The translations under genes and the position numbers were made by a program. Below are positions 1 through 5,732 of a stretch of DNA of 8,388 nt, piece by piece; the stretch's first letter is position 1, and each line of letters starts with the position of its first letter. The notes beneath the pieces are model-generated. The model had not been told where the DNA came from. It ran no database searches and worked only from the letters and a program-made list of their open reading frames with translations. Source of the DNA: an uncultured Oscillospiraceae bacterium (GTDB lineage Bacteria > Bacillota > Clostridia > Oscillospirales > Acutalibacteraceae); NCBI GenBank assembly GCA_958451705.1, contig CAUDRD010000057.1, forward strand, positions 1-8,388, in the 5' to 3' direction.

Positions 1-658
1 GAATGTACATATCGCAGACTGTATCCTCATCGGGCAGCAGCAGTTTATCACCCATTTTATAAAATGGTGTTCCTTCTTCAATTTTGAGCATATACCCGCT
101 TATATGTGGCACACCTGACTCTATACATGCATTAAGGCTTTGAGCAAAACTCTCCCTTGTCTGCAAAGGGATACCCAGCATTAAATCGAGAGAAATGTTT
201 TCGAGTCCCGCTCTTCTTGCCTCTTCCACTCTTTTGAGAACATCTTTTCCGCTGCCTCTTCGTCCGAGAATTTTTCGTTCACTGTCCACAAAAGACTGCA
301 TACCCATAGAAATGCGGTTAAAACCGCTAAGGGCAATATCGTTAAAAAAGTTTTGGTCAACTGACGACGGATTACATTCCACTGTTATTTCCGCATCAGC
401 CCTGACATCAAAAGATTTACAGACTGCGTCTAAAATTCTGCTCAGCCTCTTCGCCCCTAAAAGCGACGGAGTTCCTCCGCCGAAATAAACGGTATCGGCA
501 GAAAAAGGATACTCTTCGCTTTTTCTCTCTATCTCATCACAAAGAGCCGAAATATAGCAGTCCATCTGCTCCTCGTTTCCCCGTGACGAATAAAAGTCAC
601 AGTAGGGACATTTACCTGAACAAAAGGGAATGTGTATATAAAGTCCTGCGTTTTTCAC
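1..658 (-). CDS. hemW: HemW, radical SAM heme chaperone (3' end outside window)
   Basis: Radical SAM protein of the HemW branch of the HemN/HemW family, cytoplasmic. HemW binds heme and a [4Fe-4S] cluster and is thought to deliver heme to client proteins; older annotations call it oxygen-independent coproporphyrinogen oxidase. Starting at the GTG at 658-656 the frame is open to base 1 (219 codons of a usual 370-380). The cluster motif is C13-x3-C17-x2-C20 in PFCSGKCPYCDF. Phe22 replaces the fourth Cys of true HemN, which favours HemW. GGGTPS (60-65), ECNP (94-97) and GMQSF (119-123) are further family motifs. The usual LGRxH reads LGRRG, losing the His. AAGGAG lies 7 bases before the GTG, which decides the start. 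The gene is divergent from the DUF2812-like gene at 733. The family is clear; the client in this organism is unknown. Confidence 0.93.
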   Translation of the reverse strand, partial: MKNAGLYIHIPFCSGKCPYCDFYSSRGNEEQMDCYISALCDEIERKSEEYPFSADTVYFGGGTPSLLGAKRLSRILDAVCKSFDVRADAEITVECNPSSVDQNFFNDIALSGFNRISMGMQSFVDSERKILGRRGSGKDVLKRVEEARRAGLENISLDLMLGIPLQTRESFAQSLNACIESGVPHISGYMLKIEEGTPFYKMGDKLLLPDEDTVCDMYI

Positions 659-669
659 CGGTTTTCTCC

Positions 670-698
670 TTTACTTTAACTGTGAAATATTGTATCAT
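670..698 (+). promoter_or_regulatory. Candidate promoter for the DUF2812-like gene
   Basis: TTTACT (670-675), a 17-base spacer and TATCAT (693-698) resemble a sigma-A promoter. Predicted transcription would begin near 705, which would exclude the in-frame ATG at 703 as a start and agrees with the GTG at 733. The site lies in the short divergent gap next to the hemW ribosome binding site. It is a weak match, so confidence is modest. Confidence 0.4.
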
Positions 699-732
699 AA
701 CAATGTTACGATTTAAAGAAAAAGGTGAAACT

Positions 733-1578
733 GTGAAAGATAAATCAATGAAAATCGAAAAATACCGCATGTGGTTCAGCGACCTTAAAGGCACCGCTAA
801 TCTACTGCGGGAAAAATCCTGCGAAGGCTGGCATATAAGTGAAATTGACGTGTCTCAGGGAAAGTTCACATATAAAAAATGGGAACCAAAAAACTATTGC
901 TATGAGTTTTCGGTAAACGGAATATGCGAAAACCTCGCAGTTTATGATGAAGATTCAGGATTTGAGAAGGTACTTGAAGACACCGGACTCACCCTTTACA
1001 GACGTGAAGAGGAAAGCCCGGAGAGCCTTGAATCGGTAAAAAAAAGCTTTGGCTCCAACAGTACGGAAGCTGAGGAACAGTGGCTCAGCCAACAGGCAGC
1101 CGAAGGATATTTCCTTTTAAGATGCGAAAGACCTGAGTACACATTCTTTATGTGCGAAAAAAGCACCGTACAGTTTAAAGCCGACTATGCACCTAAGGTA
1201 GAAAATCCCAAGGAATACCTTGAGAAATTCAAAAACGCCGGCTGGGAATATGTCTGGGGCAACAACGGATATCACTACTTCTGCACCGAAACTCCTGAAG
1301 CCGTTGATCCGTCGGTATTTAACAGCGAAAAAAACGCTGAAGATATTTTAAAAGATAAGAAAAGGCAGATAAACGGTATTTTAGGTATGGCTCTTTTCGG
1401 CCTCGCCGCTTCATTTTTAAAGCTTTACCTTGATGTTTCCGCCTATTCGGAAGCCACACAGGAGATTCTCCAAAAAGTAGGCAGAAGTGTTGCAATGGAT
1501 ATAATCGCAGCTTTAATTTGCGGCGGATTCGTAATAGGCAGCATAATCGCTTACCTTAAAGCAAAACACAGTAAATAA
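733..1578 (+). CDS. DUF2812-like membrane protein with two tandem repeats
   Basis: A 281-residue protein of unknown function resembling the DUF2812 family of Firmicutes. I chose the GTG at 733 because AAAGGTGA precedes it with suitable spacing; the frame stays open to 583 but that stretch is antisense to hemW. Residues about 9-91 and 112-187 look like two copies of one module: CEGWHI/AEGYFL, then an aromatic strand (FTYKKWEPKNYCYEF against YTFFMCEKSTVQFKADY), then FEKVLEDTGLTLY against YLEKFKNAGWEYVW. Two probable membrane helices follow (about 213-233 and 254-275), ending in a basic tail. Known family: DUF2812 proteins are often encoded beside PadR-type repressors and may sense membrane or envelope stress; no PadR gene is visible here. 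The gene stands alone and ends at a strong terminator. Family assignment is by motif recognition only. Confidence 0.7.
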   Translation: MKDKSMKIEKYRMWFSDLKGTANLLREKSCEGWHISEIDVSQGKFTYKKWEPKNYCYEFSVNGICENLAVYDEDSGFEKVLEDTGLTLYRREEESPESLESVKKSFGSNSTEAEEQWLSQQAAEGYFLLRCERPEYTFFMCEKSTVQFKADYAPKVENPKEYLEKFKNAGWEYVWGNNGYHYFCTETPEAVDPSVFNSEKNAEDILKDKKRQINGILGMALFGLAASFLKLYLDVSAYSEATQEILQKVGRSVAMDIIAALICGGFVIGSIIAYLKAKHSK

Positions 1579-1582
1579 AACT

Positions 1583-1620
1583 AAGCCTCAAATCTTTACG
1601 ATTTGAGGCTTTAAGTTTTT
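1583..1620. terminator. Bidirectional intrinsic terminator between convergent genes
   Basis: A perfect 12-bp stem (1583-1594 with 1600-1611) closes a 5-base loop (TTTAC). Downstream on the plus strand is a T-rich run (GTTTTTATC); on the minus strand AGTTTTATTT follows. It lies between the DUF2812-like gene ending at 1578 and the minus-strand gene ending at 1636, so it can serve both. Confidence 0.85.
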
Positions 1621-1635
1621 ATCTTTTCTGTAATT

Positions 1636-1887
1636 TTAGCCCTTTAATCCTCTGGCCTGTCTGTCCATATCTTCGACTACAATATCATATATTTCTCCCA
1701 GAGAAGCACAGTATTCCAAAACTTTCCAAGGCTCATTAGTGTGAAAATGTATCTTTATTAAATTTTCATCGCCTACTGCCAGCAGACAGTCCCCTTTGAA
1801 TTTTGAAACAAAATATTCGTTTATTGCGTCCTCATCAAGATTTTCTCCCTCAATTAATAACTGGGTATCGTATTTATATTCCGGCAT
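1636..1887 (-). CDS. Stand-alone FakA middle-domain-like small protein
   Basis: An 83-residue soluble protein. It matches the middle domain of fatty-acid kinase FakA/DAK-family proteins but has neither the N-terminal DhaL kinase domain nor the C-terminal DegV-interacting domain. The matching core is GDCLLAVGDENLIKIHFHTN (residues 32-51) followed by PWKVLEYCASLGEIYDI and the end motif VEDMDRQ (71-77). In FakA the corresponding text is GDSLVVVGDDDLIKVHVHTN...NMREQ. The histidine pair is kept (H47, H49). From memory, in FakA these bind zinc with a Cys near the domain start; here the aligned position appears to be Asp7. Small proteins of this type are annotated in Clostridia as 'kinase to dihydroxyacetone kinase'. 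AAGGAG lies 8 bases before the ATG. The role is unknown: it could bind a metal, a lipid carrier or a partner kinase. Confidence 0.82.
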   Translation of the reverse strand: MPEYKYDTQLLIEGENLDEDAINEYFVSKFKGDCLLAVGDENLIKIHFHTNEPWKVLEYCASLGEIYDIVVEDMDRQARGLKG

Positions 1888-1926
1888 TTTCTTACTCCTT
1901 GTTCTATACTTAAATTTGATTGACTT

Positions 1927-1955
1927 ATTATATCATTTTTCTCTGGCGGCAACAA
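1927..1955 (-). promoter_or_regulatory. Candidate promoter of the small FakA-M-like gene
   Basis: Reading the minus strand, TTGTTG (1955-1950), a 17-base spacer and a perfect TATAAT (1932-1927) lie about 40 bases before the ATG at 1887. With the weak terminator at 1969-2000 this suggests independent transcription from the S1-domain gene. Confidence 0.5.
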
Positions 1956-1968
1956 GCATCGTTAAATC

Positions 1969-2000
1969 AAAAAGCTGCGCCTTCAAATTCAGCATAGCTT
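1969..2000 (-). terminator. Weak candidate terminator after the S1-domain gene
   Basis: On the minus strand AAGCT (2000-1996) and AGCTT (1976-1972) can pair, extended imperfectly inward with G-U pairs and one mismatch, and a run of five T follows (1973-1969). It begins 14 bases after the stop of the S1-domain gene. The stem is imperfect, so some readthrough into the small downstream gene is likely. Confidence 0.4.
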
Positions 2001-2014
2001 CTATAATGTTTATT

Positions 2015-3001
2015 TTACGCTTCTTGTGTATCCTCTTGCCCCTGTTCAAAATCCATATTGGCATGGTCTTCGGTTTCGCTGTCAAAAATAGTTTCAACCA
2101 CTTTGGGACAGCATTCCGGCGAATAAACCCATCTGTCTATATGCTCCGCCGTTGTAAAGTAGGGAGTTTCACGTTTCGGCATCTCTCCGTCAAAGGCGTC
2201 TACTATTATCAGCTTTATTTTCATCTTTTCCGGTATCATGCTTTTAATGTAAACTCCTGCGCACTGTCCCGGCTCTATATCCGCTGAATACTCCGCAAGA
2301 CCTGCGAGATTGGGAGCCAGTTCTACAAAAACTCCGTATTTCTCAACGCTGCGTACAATTCCAGGAACTGTTTCTCCCGGCGAAAAAAGACTGGCATTCT
2401 GTTCCCATGTACCGAGCAACTCTTTATGGCTGAGGGTGATTCTGTAATTTTCGTCAATACTCTTTACGACGGCCTTAATATTGTCGCCCGGTGAAAATCG
2501 CTGGGAAGGGTGTGGAATTCGTGATACCGATATGCTGTCAACAGGCAGCAATGCACTTATTCCCGCTCCGATATCCACAAAAGCTCCAAAGCTTTCCATA
2601 TGAGTCACCTTGGCATCTATAACATCCCCGGGACGAAGAGTTCTGATTTCTTCCATGCATCTTTCCTGTACCTGTTTTCTACTTAAAACTGCATATGTTC
2701 TGCCCAGGTCGTCATTCTCAAAACCTGTTATTACAAAGACAACAGGTTTATTTACCCGTGATATTATAGCTATGTCCCTGACGGTTCCTTCTGCTATGCC
2801 TATTGCTCCCTCTTCTCGTGGGATTACTCCTTTCATGAGTCCTAAATCAACGTGCAGATTGTGTTCCCTGTCGCAGAGCACGGCTCTCGCTTCCACTGCT
2901 TTTCCCGTGCGGAAGCTCTCCTTAATAGCTGAAAGACTGGCGAGCGCATTTTTGTTTTCCGAGGTGTTTAAAATCCACCCCTCCGGCTTATATGTTTTCA
3001 T
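2015..3001 (-). CDS. S1-domain RNA-binding protein (ribosomal protein S1-like)
   Basis: A 328-residue cytoplasmic protein built from three OB-fold S1 domains, which bind single-stranded RNA. The first (about 32-107) is degenerate. The second (123-192) is canonical, with RPGDVIDAKVTHMESFGAFV, GISALLPVDSIS and RITLSHKEL. The third (207-267) has GIVRSVEKYGVFVEL and NLAGLAEYS. A C-terminal segment about 278-306 carries HIDRWVYSPECCPKVVETIF, a block I recall from Firmicutes S1-like proteins, and the last 25 residues are strongly acidic. It is shorter than the six-domain S1 of proteobacteria, as expected for Clostridia. AGGAGG lies 6 bases before the ATG at 3001. The leader contains a terminator-like hairpin (3087-3116) that may attenuate expression. 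It may act in translation or RNA turnover; incorporation into the 30S subunit cannot be judged. Confidence 0.88.
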   Translation of the reverse strand: MKTYKPEGWILNTSENKNALASLSAIKESFRTGKAVEARAVLCDREHNLHVDLGLMKGVIPREEGAIGIAEGTVRDIAIISRVNKPVVFVITGFENDDLGRTYAVLSRKQVQERCMEEIRTLRPGDVIDAKVTHMESFGAFVDIGAGISALLPVDSISVSRIPHPSQRFSPGDNIKAVVKSIDENYRITLSHKELLGTWEQNASLFSPGETVPGIVRSVEKYGVFVELAPNLAGLAEYSADIEPGQCAGVYIKSMIPEKMKIKLIIVDAFDGEMPKRETPYFTTAEHIDRWVYSPECCPKVVETIFDSETEDHANMDFEQGQEDTQEA

Positions 3002-3086
3002 CTCTTGCCTCCTGTTTTTGCATCCTTAAACTATTACTGCTAAAAAATAATATGCGCATTTCTCCCGCCAAATACCACATAAAAGA

Positions 3087-3116
3087 AAAAACGACCGGAT
3101 TTCTCCAGTCGTTTTT
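3087..3116 (-). terminator. Minus-strand terminator hairpin upstream of the S1-domain gene
   Basis: On the minus strand AAAAACGACTGG (3116-3105) pairs with CCGGTCGTTTTT (3098-3087) around a 6-base loop, followed by a further T and CTTTT. The one imperfect pair is a U-G wobble in minus-strand RNA but a C-A mismatch in plus-strand RNA, so the minus strand is the functional reading. It lies 86 bases before the S1-domain start with no gene upstream on that strand. It therefore either ends a small RNA or works as an attenuator in the leader. Confidence 0.65.
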
Positions 3117-3210
3117 CTTAAATTGAGGGGTTGCTTTGAGGAGGGGTAAGAGCTGTACTCATTTTACAGGATACTCGGTGCGGCTCCTTTCTCCTTGAGT
3201 ACGTGTATAT
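3088..3210 (-). ncRNA. Candidate structured leader or small RNA before the S1-domain gene
   Basis: Minus-strand stretch ending in the terminator at 3116-3087. It contains a hairpin with arms GTACTCA (3202-3196) and TGAGTAC (3161-3155) and an inner AGGA/TCCT pairing. Two AGGAG copies (3195-3191 and 3188-3184) could instead pair with a CTCCT at 3143-3139, an alternative fold. I do not recognise a known riboswitch, T-box, 6S, SRP or tmRNA signature. The 5' end is a guess: TATTAT/TATATA lies near 3213-3206 but no good -35 box is visible. Confidence 0.35.
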
Positions 3211-3228
3211 AATACCTGATGTTTATTT

Positions 3229-3280
3229 TTGTTTTGTTACTGTCCTATGAACATTCCTTTAACTTTTGGCAACAAAACAA
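3229..3280. repeat. 10-bp perfect inverted repeat
   Basis: TTGTTTTGTT (3229-3238) and AACAAAACAA (3271-3280) are exact reverse complements separated by 32 bases. Low complexity lowers its significance. It may be a regulatory site or a weak RNA stem; it lies about 150 bases upstream of the putP promoter. Confidence 0.4.
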
Positions 3281-3342
3281 TGACAATATATTTCAATTTA
3301 ATTGCCTTTTGATACACACAGTAGATTTGCCATTTCTTACAC

Positions 3343-3369
3343 ACTAATCTATTTTACATATACATTAGT
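3343..3369. repeat. Short inverted repeat upstream of putP
   Basis: ACTAAT (3343-3348) and ATTAGT (3364-3369) form a 6-bp inverted repeat with centres 21 bases apart, about two helical turns. It lies 63 bases before the putP -35 box. This geometry suits a dimeric regulator, but six-base arms in AT-rich DNA arise readily by chance. Confidence 0.25.
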
Positions 3370-3431
3370 AATTTAAGATAGTATGATATCGACAAAAAAG
3401 TAAATATTTGACTATTCCCTTTTGTTTGCTG

Positions 3432-3460
3432 TTGCGTTAAAGTGCGAAAAATAGTATAAT
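3432..3460 (+). promoter_or_regulatory. putP promoter
   Basis: TTGCGT (3432-3437), an exact 17-base spacer and a perfect TATAAT (3455-3460). Transcription would start near 3467, giving a leader of about 30 bases to the TTG start at 3498, with GAGGAG at 3484-3489. Confidence 0.75.
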
Positions 3461-3497
3461 ATTGGTTATCATATTTTTACTTTGAGGAGTGTTTTAT

Positions 3498-5018
3498 TTG
3501 AGTAATAACCTTTGGATTTTACTGGCCTTTGGCGCTTACCTGGCACTTATGATGGCCATCGGCGTCTACTCAATGAAAAGGTCAAAAACCTCTGAGGATT
3601 ATTTCCTCGGCGGCAGAAGCCTTTCCGGCTGGGTTGCCGCAATGAGCGCACAGGCTTCCGATATGAGCGGCTGGCTGCTCATGGGCTTGCCCGGAGCCAT
3701 TTACGCTTTAGGTACAGGTCAGGTCTGGATTGCAGTAGGTCTTGCAATAGGCACAATACTTAACTGGGCATTAGTTTCCTCACGTCTTCGCAGATATACT
3801 GAGAAATGCGGAAATTCACTTACTCTTCCCGAATTTTTTGAAAACCGCTTTGAAGATAAATCGAGAGTGCTTCGTGTAGCCTCTTCTATTTTCATCATGA
3901 TTTTCTTCTTGGTTTACACTGCATCAGGTTTTTCAGCGGGAGCTTCACTTTTCTCTTCTGTTTTCGGAATTGATTACACTGTTGCTCTTCTTATCGGTGC
4001 CGCCGTTATCCTTATTTATACTTTCCTCGGCGGATTCCTTGCCGTATGTTGGACAGACTTTGTCCAGGGATTCATGATGATAATTTCACTTATGGTAGTT
4101 CCCTTTATTGCAATTAAAATGATCGGCGGTATGGGCGAAACCACAGCGATACTTAACGGCATGGGCATTAATTTCCTTGATCCTACATACAGCGGCGGAG
4201 AAAAGCTTGGATTCATCGACATAGTTTCTCAGGTTGTATGGGGACTTGGCTACTTCGGAATGCCTCATATTCTTGTTCGTTTCATGGCCATTAAAGACAG
4301 TAGGGAACTTAAAAAATCAAGAATAATAGCAATTGTATGGGTTATTATTTCCCTTTCAGTTGCATGCTTCCTTGGAATTATCGGCAAGGCATTCTTCGTT
4401 GACGCTCCCCTTTCAGGAAACGAAACAGAAAATGTATTTATCAACATGATTACGGAGATATTCTCTAACCGCATTGGTATTCCCTTTATCGGCGGAATTA
4501 TTCTCTGCGGAATACTCGCTGCTATTATGTCAACTGCCGATTCTCAGCTTCTTGTTACCGCTTCCGCTATATCCGAAGACCTTTACAAGGGTGTTATCAA
4601 TAAAAATGCAAGCGATAAGAGCATGCTCAGAGTCAGCAGAATTGTAGTTCTTGTAGTTTCGGTTATCGCATTTATCATTGCTCTTAACCCCGACAACGGC
4701 ATTATGGACCTCGTTTCAAATGCTTGGTCAGGCTTCGGTTCTGCATTCGGCCCCGTTGTGATTATGGCAATCTTCTGGCGTCGCACAACAAGAACAGGAG
4801 CTGCTGCTGGAATGATAGGCGGCGGTTTAACCGTTATCCTTTGGGACTATATCCCCTTTGCCGGAAAGACAATTGCAGATATGACAGGACTCTATTCACT
4901 GGCTCCCGGATTCGGCATCGGTCTTATCCTCATAGTTGTAGTAAGCCTCTTCACTGCAAAGCCCTCTGATAAGATGCTTGAGCTCTTCGATGAGGTTGAG
5001 AAAAACAAGGATTTCTGA
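3498..5018 (+). CDS. putP: Sodium/proline symporter, SSS family
   Basis: A 506-residue inner-membrane transporter of the solute:sodium symporter family, importing proline with Na+. The start is TTG at 3498: GAGGAG (3484-3489) sits 8 bases upstream, whereas the in-frame GTG at 3489 overlaps that site. With this start the Na+-site motif QASDMSGWLLMGLPGA gives D55, S57 and G58, the same numbering I recall for the functionally important Asp55, Ser57 and Gly58 of E. coli PutP. Further PutP text is DYFLGGRSLSGW (34-45), the Na+-coordinating MST at 344-346 (S340/T341 in E. coli) followed by the SQLLVTASAISEDLYK block, and a C-terminal PGFGIGLILIVVVSL helix. Hydrophobic segments span the whole length, consistent with 13 helices. 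It is monocistronic, with promoter 3432-3460 and terminator 5041-5082. Proline is the likely but not proven substrate. Confidence 0.9.
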   Translation: MSNNLWILLAFGAYLALMMAIGVYSMKRSKTSEDYFLGGRSLSGWVAAMSAQASDMSGWLLMGLPGAIYALGTGQVWIAVGLAIGTILNWALVSSRLRRYTEKCGNSLTLPEFFENRFEDKSRVLRVASSIFIMIFFLVYTASGFSAGASLFSSVFGIDYTVALLIGAAVILIYTFLGGFLAVCWTDFVQGFMMIISLMVVPFIAIKMIGGMGETTAILNGMGINFLDPTYSGGEKLGFIDIVSQVVWGLGYFGMPHILVRFMAIKDSRELKKSRIIAIVWVIISLSVACFLGIIGKAFFVDAPLSGNETENVFINMITEIFSNRIGIPFIGGIILCGILAAIMSTADSQLLVTASAISEDLYKGVINKNASDKSMLRVSRIVVLVVSVIAFIIALNPDNGIMDLVSNAWSGFGSAFGPVVIMAIFWRRTTRTGAAAGMIGGGLTVILWDYIPFAGKTIADMTGLYSLAPGFGIGLILIVVVSLFTAKPSDKMLELFDEVEKNKDF

Positions 5019-5040
5019 TTTTAAAAATATAAAAGTACAT

Positions 5041-5082
5041 AAAAAGGAAAGGACTTACCTTTTTGGAGGTCCTTTCTTTTTT
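5041..5082 (+). terminator. Intrinsic terminator of putP
   Basis: Arms 5041-5054 (AAAAAGGAAAGGAC) and 5069-5082 (GTCCTTTCTTTTTT) pair over 14 bases with one G-U, and the right arm merges into a T-rich tail. It begins 22 bases after the putP stop. Confidence 0.85.
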
Positions 5083-5147
5083 CTTTGTCAGCAAATTCAT
5101 TATTAGATGTTTTTTATAATATTCAGTTGTAAAATTATATAATTTTG

Positions 5148-5176
5148 TTGCATTTGATAATAATATGTGATAATAT
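5148..5176 (+). promoter_or_regulatory. Candidate promoter of the DUF4234 gene
   Basis: TTGCAT (5148-5153), a 17-base spacer and TAATAT (5171-5176). Transcription would start near 5183, leaving a very short leader that begins almost at the ribosome binding site (5183-5190). The surrounding DNA is AT-rich, and an alternative promoter further upstream is possible. Confidence 0.5.
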
Positions 5177-5197
5177 ATCTGCAAGGAGGTGTTGTTC

Positions 5198-5674
5198 ATG
5201 AATGAACAGTATAATCAAAACAATTATAATAATGCACAGGCCCCCAATTATCATCAGGTCAATCAAGCGGCTCCTGTAGGTCAGCTGAAAACCAATCGCA
5301 GCCTTATTAAACTAATTCTACTATCGCTAATAACCTTTGGCATTTATTCAATTGTCGTCTATTCTTCAATATCAAATGATATTAATGTTATTGCCAGCCG
5401 TTACGACGGAAAAAAGACTATGCATTATTGCCTTCTCCTTTTCATAGTTGGTCCTCTTACACTGGGAATAGGTGCTATTGTCTGGGCTCACAAAATTTCA
5501 GCGAGAATCGGTAACGAACTTAAACGCCGCGGAATTCCGTTCTCTTTTGGAGCAGCCGATTTTTGGCTTTGGAATGTGATTGGCTCGCTTATAGTAGTTG
5601 GTCCGTTTATATACACATATAAATTATTTAAAGCTATGAATTTGCTCGCAGAGCATTATAATAAAAACGGCTGA
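5198..5674 (+). CDS. DUF4234-type small membrane protein
   Basis: A 158-residue integral membrane protein of unknown function. AAGGAGGT (5183-5190) lies 7 bases before the ATG at 5198 and fixes the start. Residues 1-29 are rich in Asn, Gln and Tyr, and are probably disordered. Then comes the DUF4234 hallmark LLSLITFGIYSIVVYSSIS (41-59), a short polar region (SNDINVIASRYDGKK), and two more hydrophobic segments (about 76-98 and 119-141) around a basic loop. A conserved Leu/Thr/Gly/Tyr hairpin of this kind is typical of the family. The gene is flanked by terminators on both sides, so it is monocistronic. No partner or catalytic residue is evident. Confidence 0.8.
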   Translation: MNEQYNQNNYNNAQAPNYHQVNQAAPVGQLKTNRSLIKLILLSLITFGIYSIVVYSSISNDINVIASRYDGKKTMHYCLLLFIVGPLTLGIGAIVWAHKISARIGNELKRRGIPFSFGAADFWLWNVIGSLIVVGPFIYTYKLFKAMNLLAEHYNKNG

Positions 5675-5692
5675 TATAAAATTTTACCTACA

Positions 5693-5722
5693 AAAAGAGG
5701 GACAGTTACCTGTCCCTCTTTT
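5693..5722. terminator. Bidirectional terminator between DUF4234 gene and ABC operon
   Basis: A perfect 13-bp stem (5693-5705 with 5710-5722) closes a four-base loop, TTAC on the plus strand and GTAA on the minus strand (a GNRA-type tetraloop). Both arms end in A/T runs, so it can terminate the plus-strand DUF4234 gene and the minus-strand ABC operon. Confidence 0.9.
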
Positions 5723-5732
5723 ATATTGCTTA

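Larger units (their letters stand above)
3120..3431. other. AT-rich intergenic region with inverted repeats, no gene
   Basis: No convincing coding region on either strand: the longest plus-strand frame starting with ATG (3247, 21 codons) has no ribosome binding site. The left end belongs to the candidate minus-strand RNA. The right part is AT-rich and contains two inverted repeats (3229-3280 and 3343-3369) upstream of the putP promoter. No riboswitch or tRNA was recognised. Confidence 0.6.

Noticed and set aside
195..488. Plus-strand open frame of 97 codons
   Set aside because: It is the antisense shadow of hemW, whose frame carries all family motifs.
583..732. Extended N-terminus of the DUF2812-like gene starting at a GTG at 583
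   Set aside because: The extra 50 residues lie antisense to the hemW start, do not resemble the family, and lack a ribosome binding site; the GTG at 733 has one and follows a candidate promoter.
1796..2287. Plus-strand open frame of 163 codons
   Set aside because: It runs antisense across two minus-strand genes with strong family matches, has no ribosome binding site and no recognisable motif.
2610..3029. Plus-strand open frame of 139 codons
   Set aside because: Antisense shadow of the S1-domain gene; no family resemblance.
2991..3083. Short minus-strand frame of 30 codons beginning ATGTGGTATTTG and overlapping the S1-domain start
   Set aside because: It lies between the terminator hairpin and the S1 gene and could be a leader peptide, but there is no ribosome binding site and the peptide has no regulatory codon run.
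3150..3205. Possible glycine riboswitch on the minus strand (GGAGA ... CACCGA)
   Set aside because: Only two short words match; the remaining conserved segments and the tandem aptamer layout are absent, and the downstream gene is not a glycine gene.
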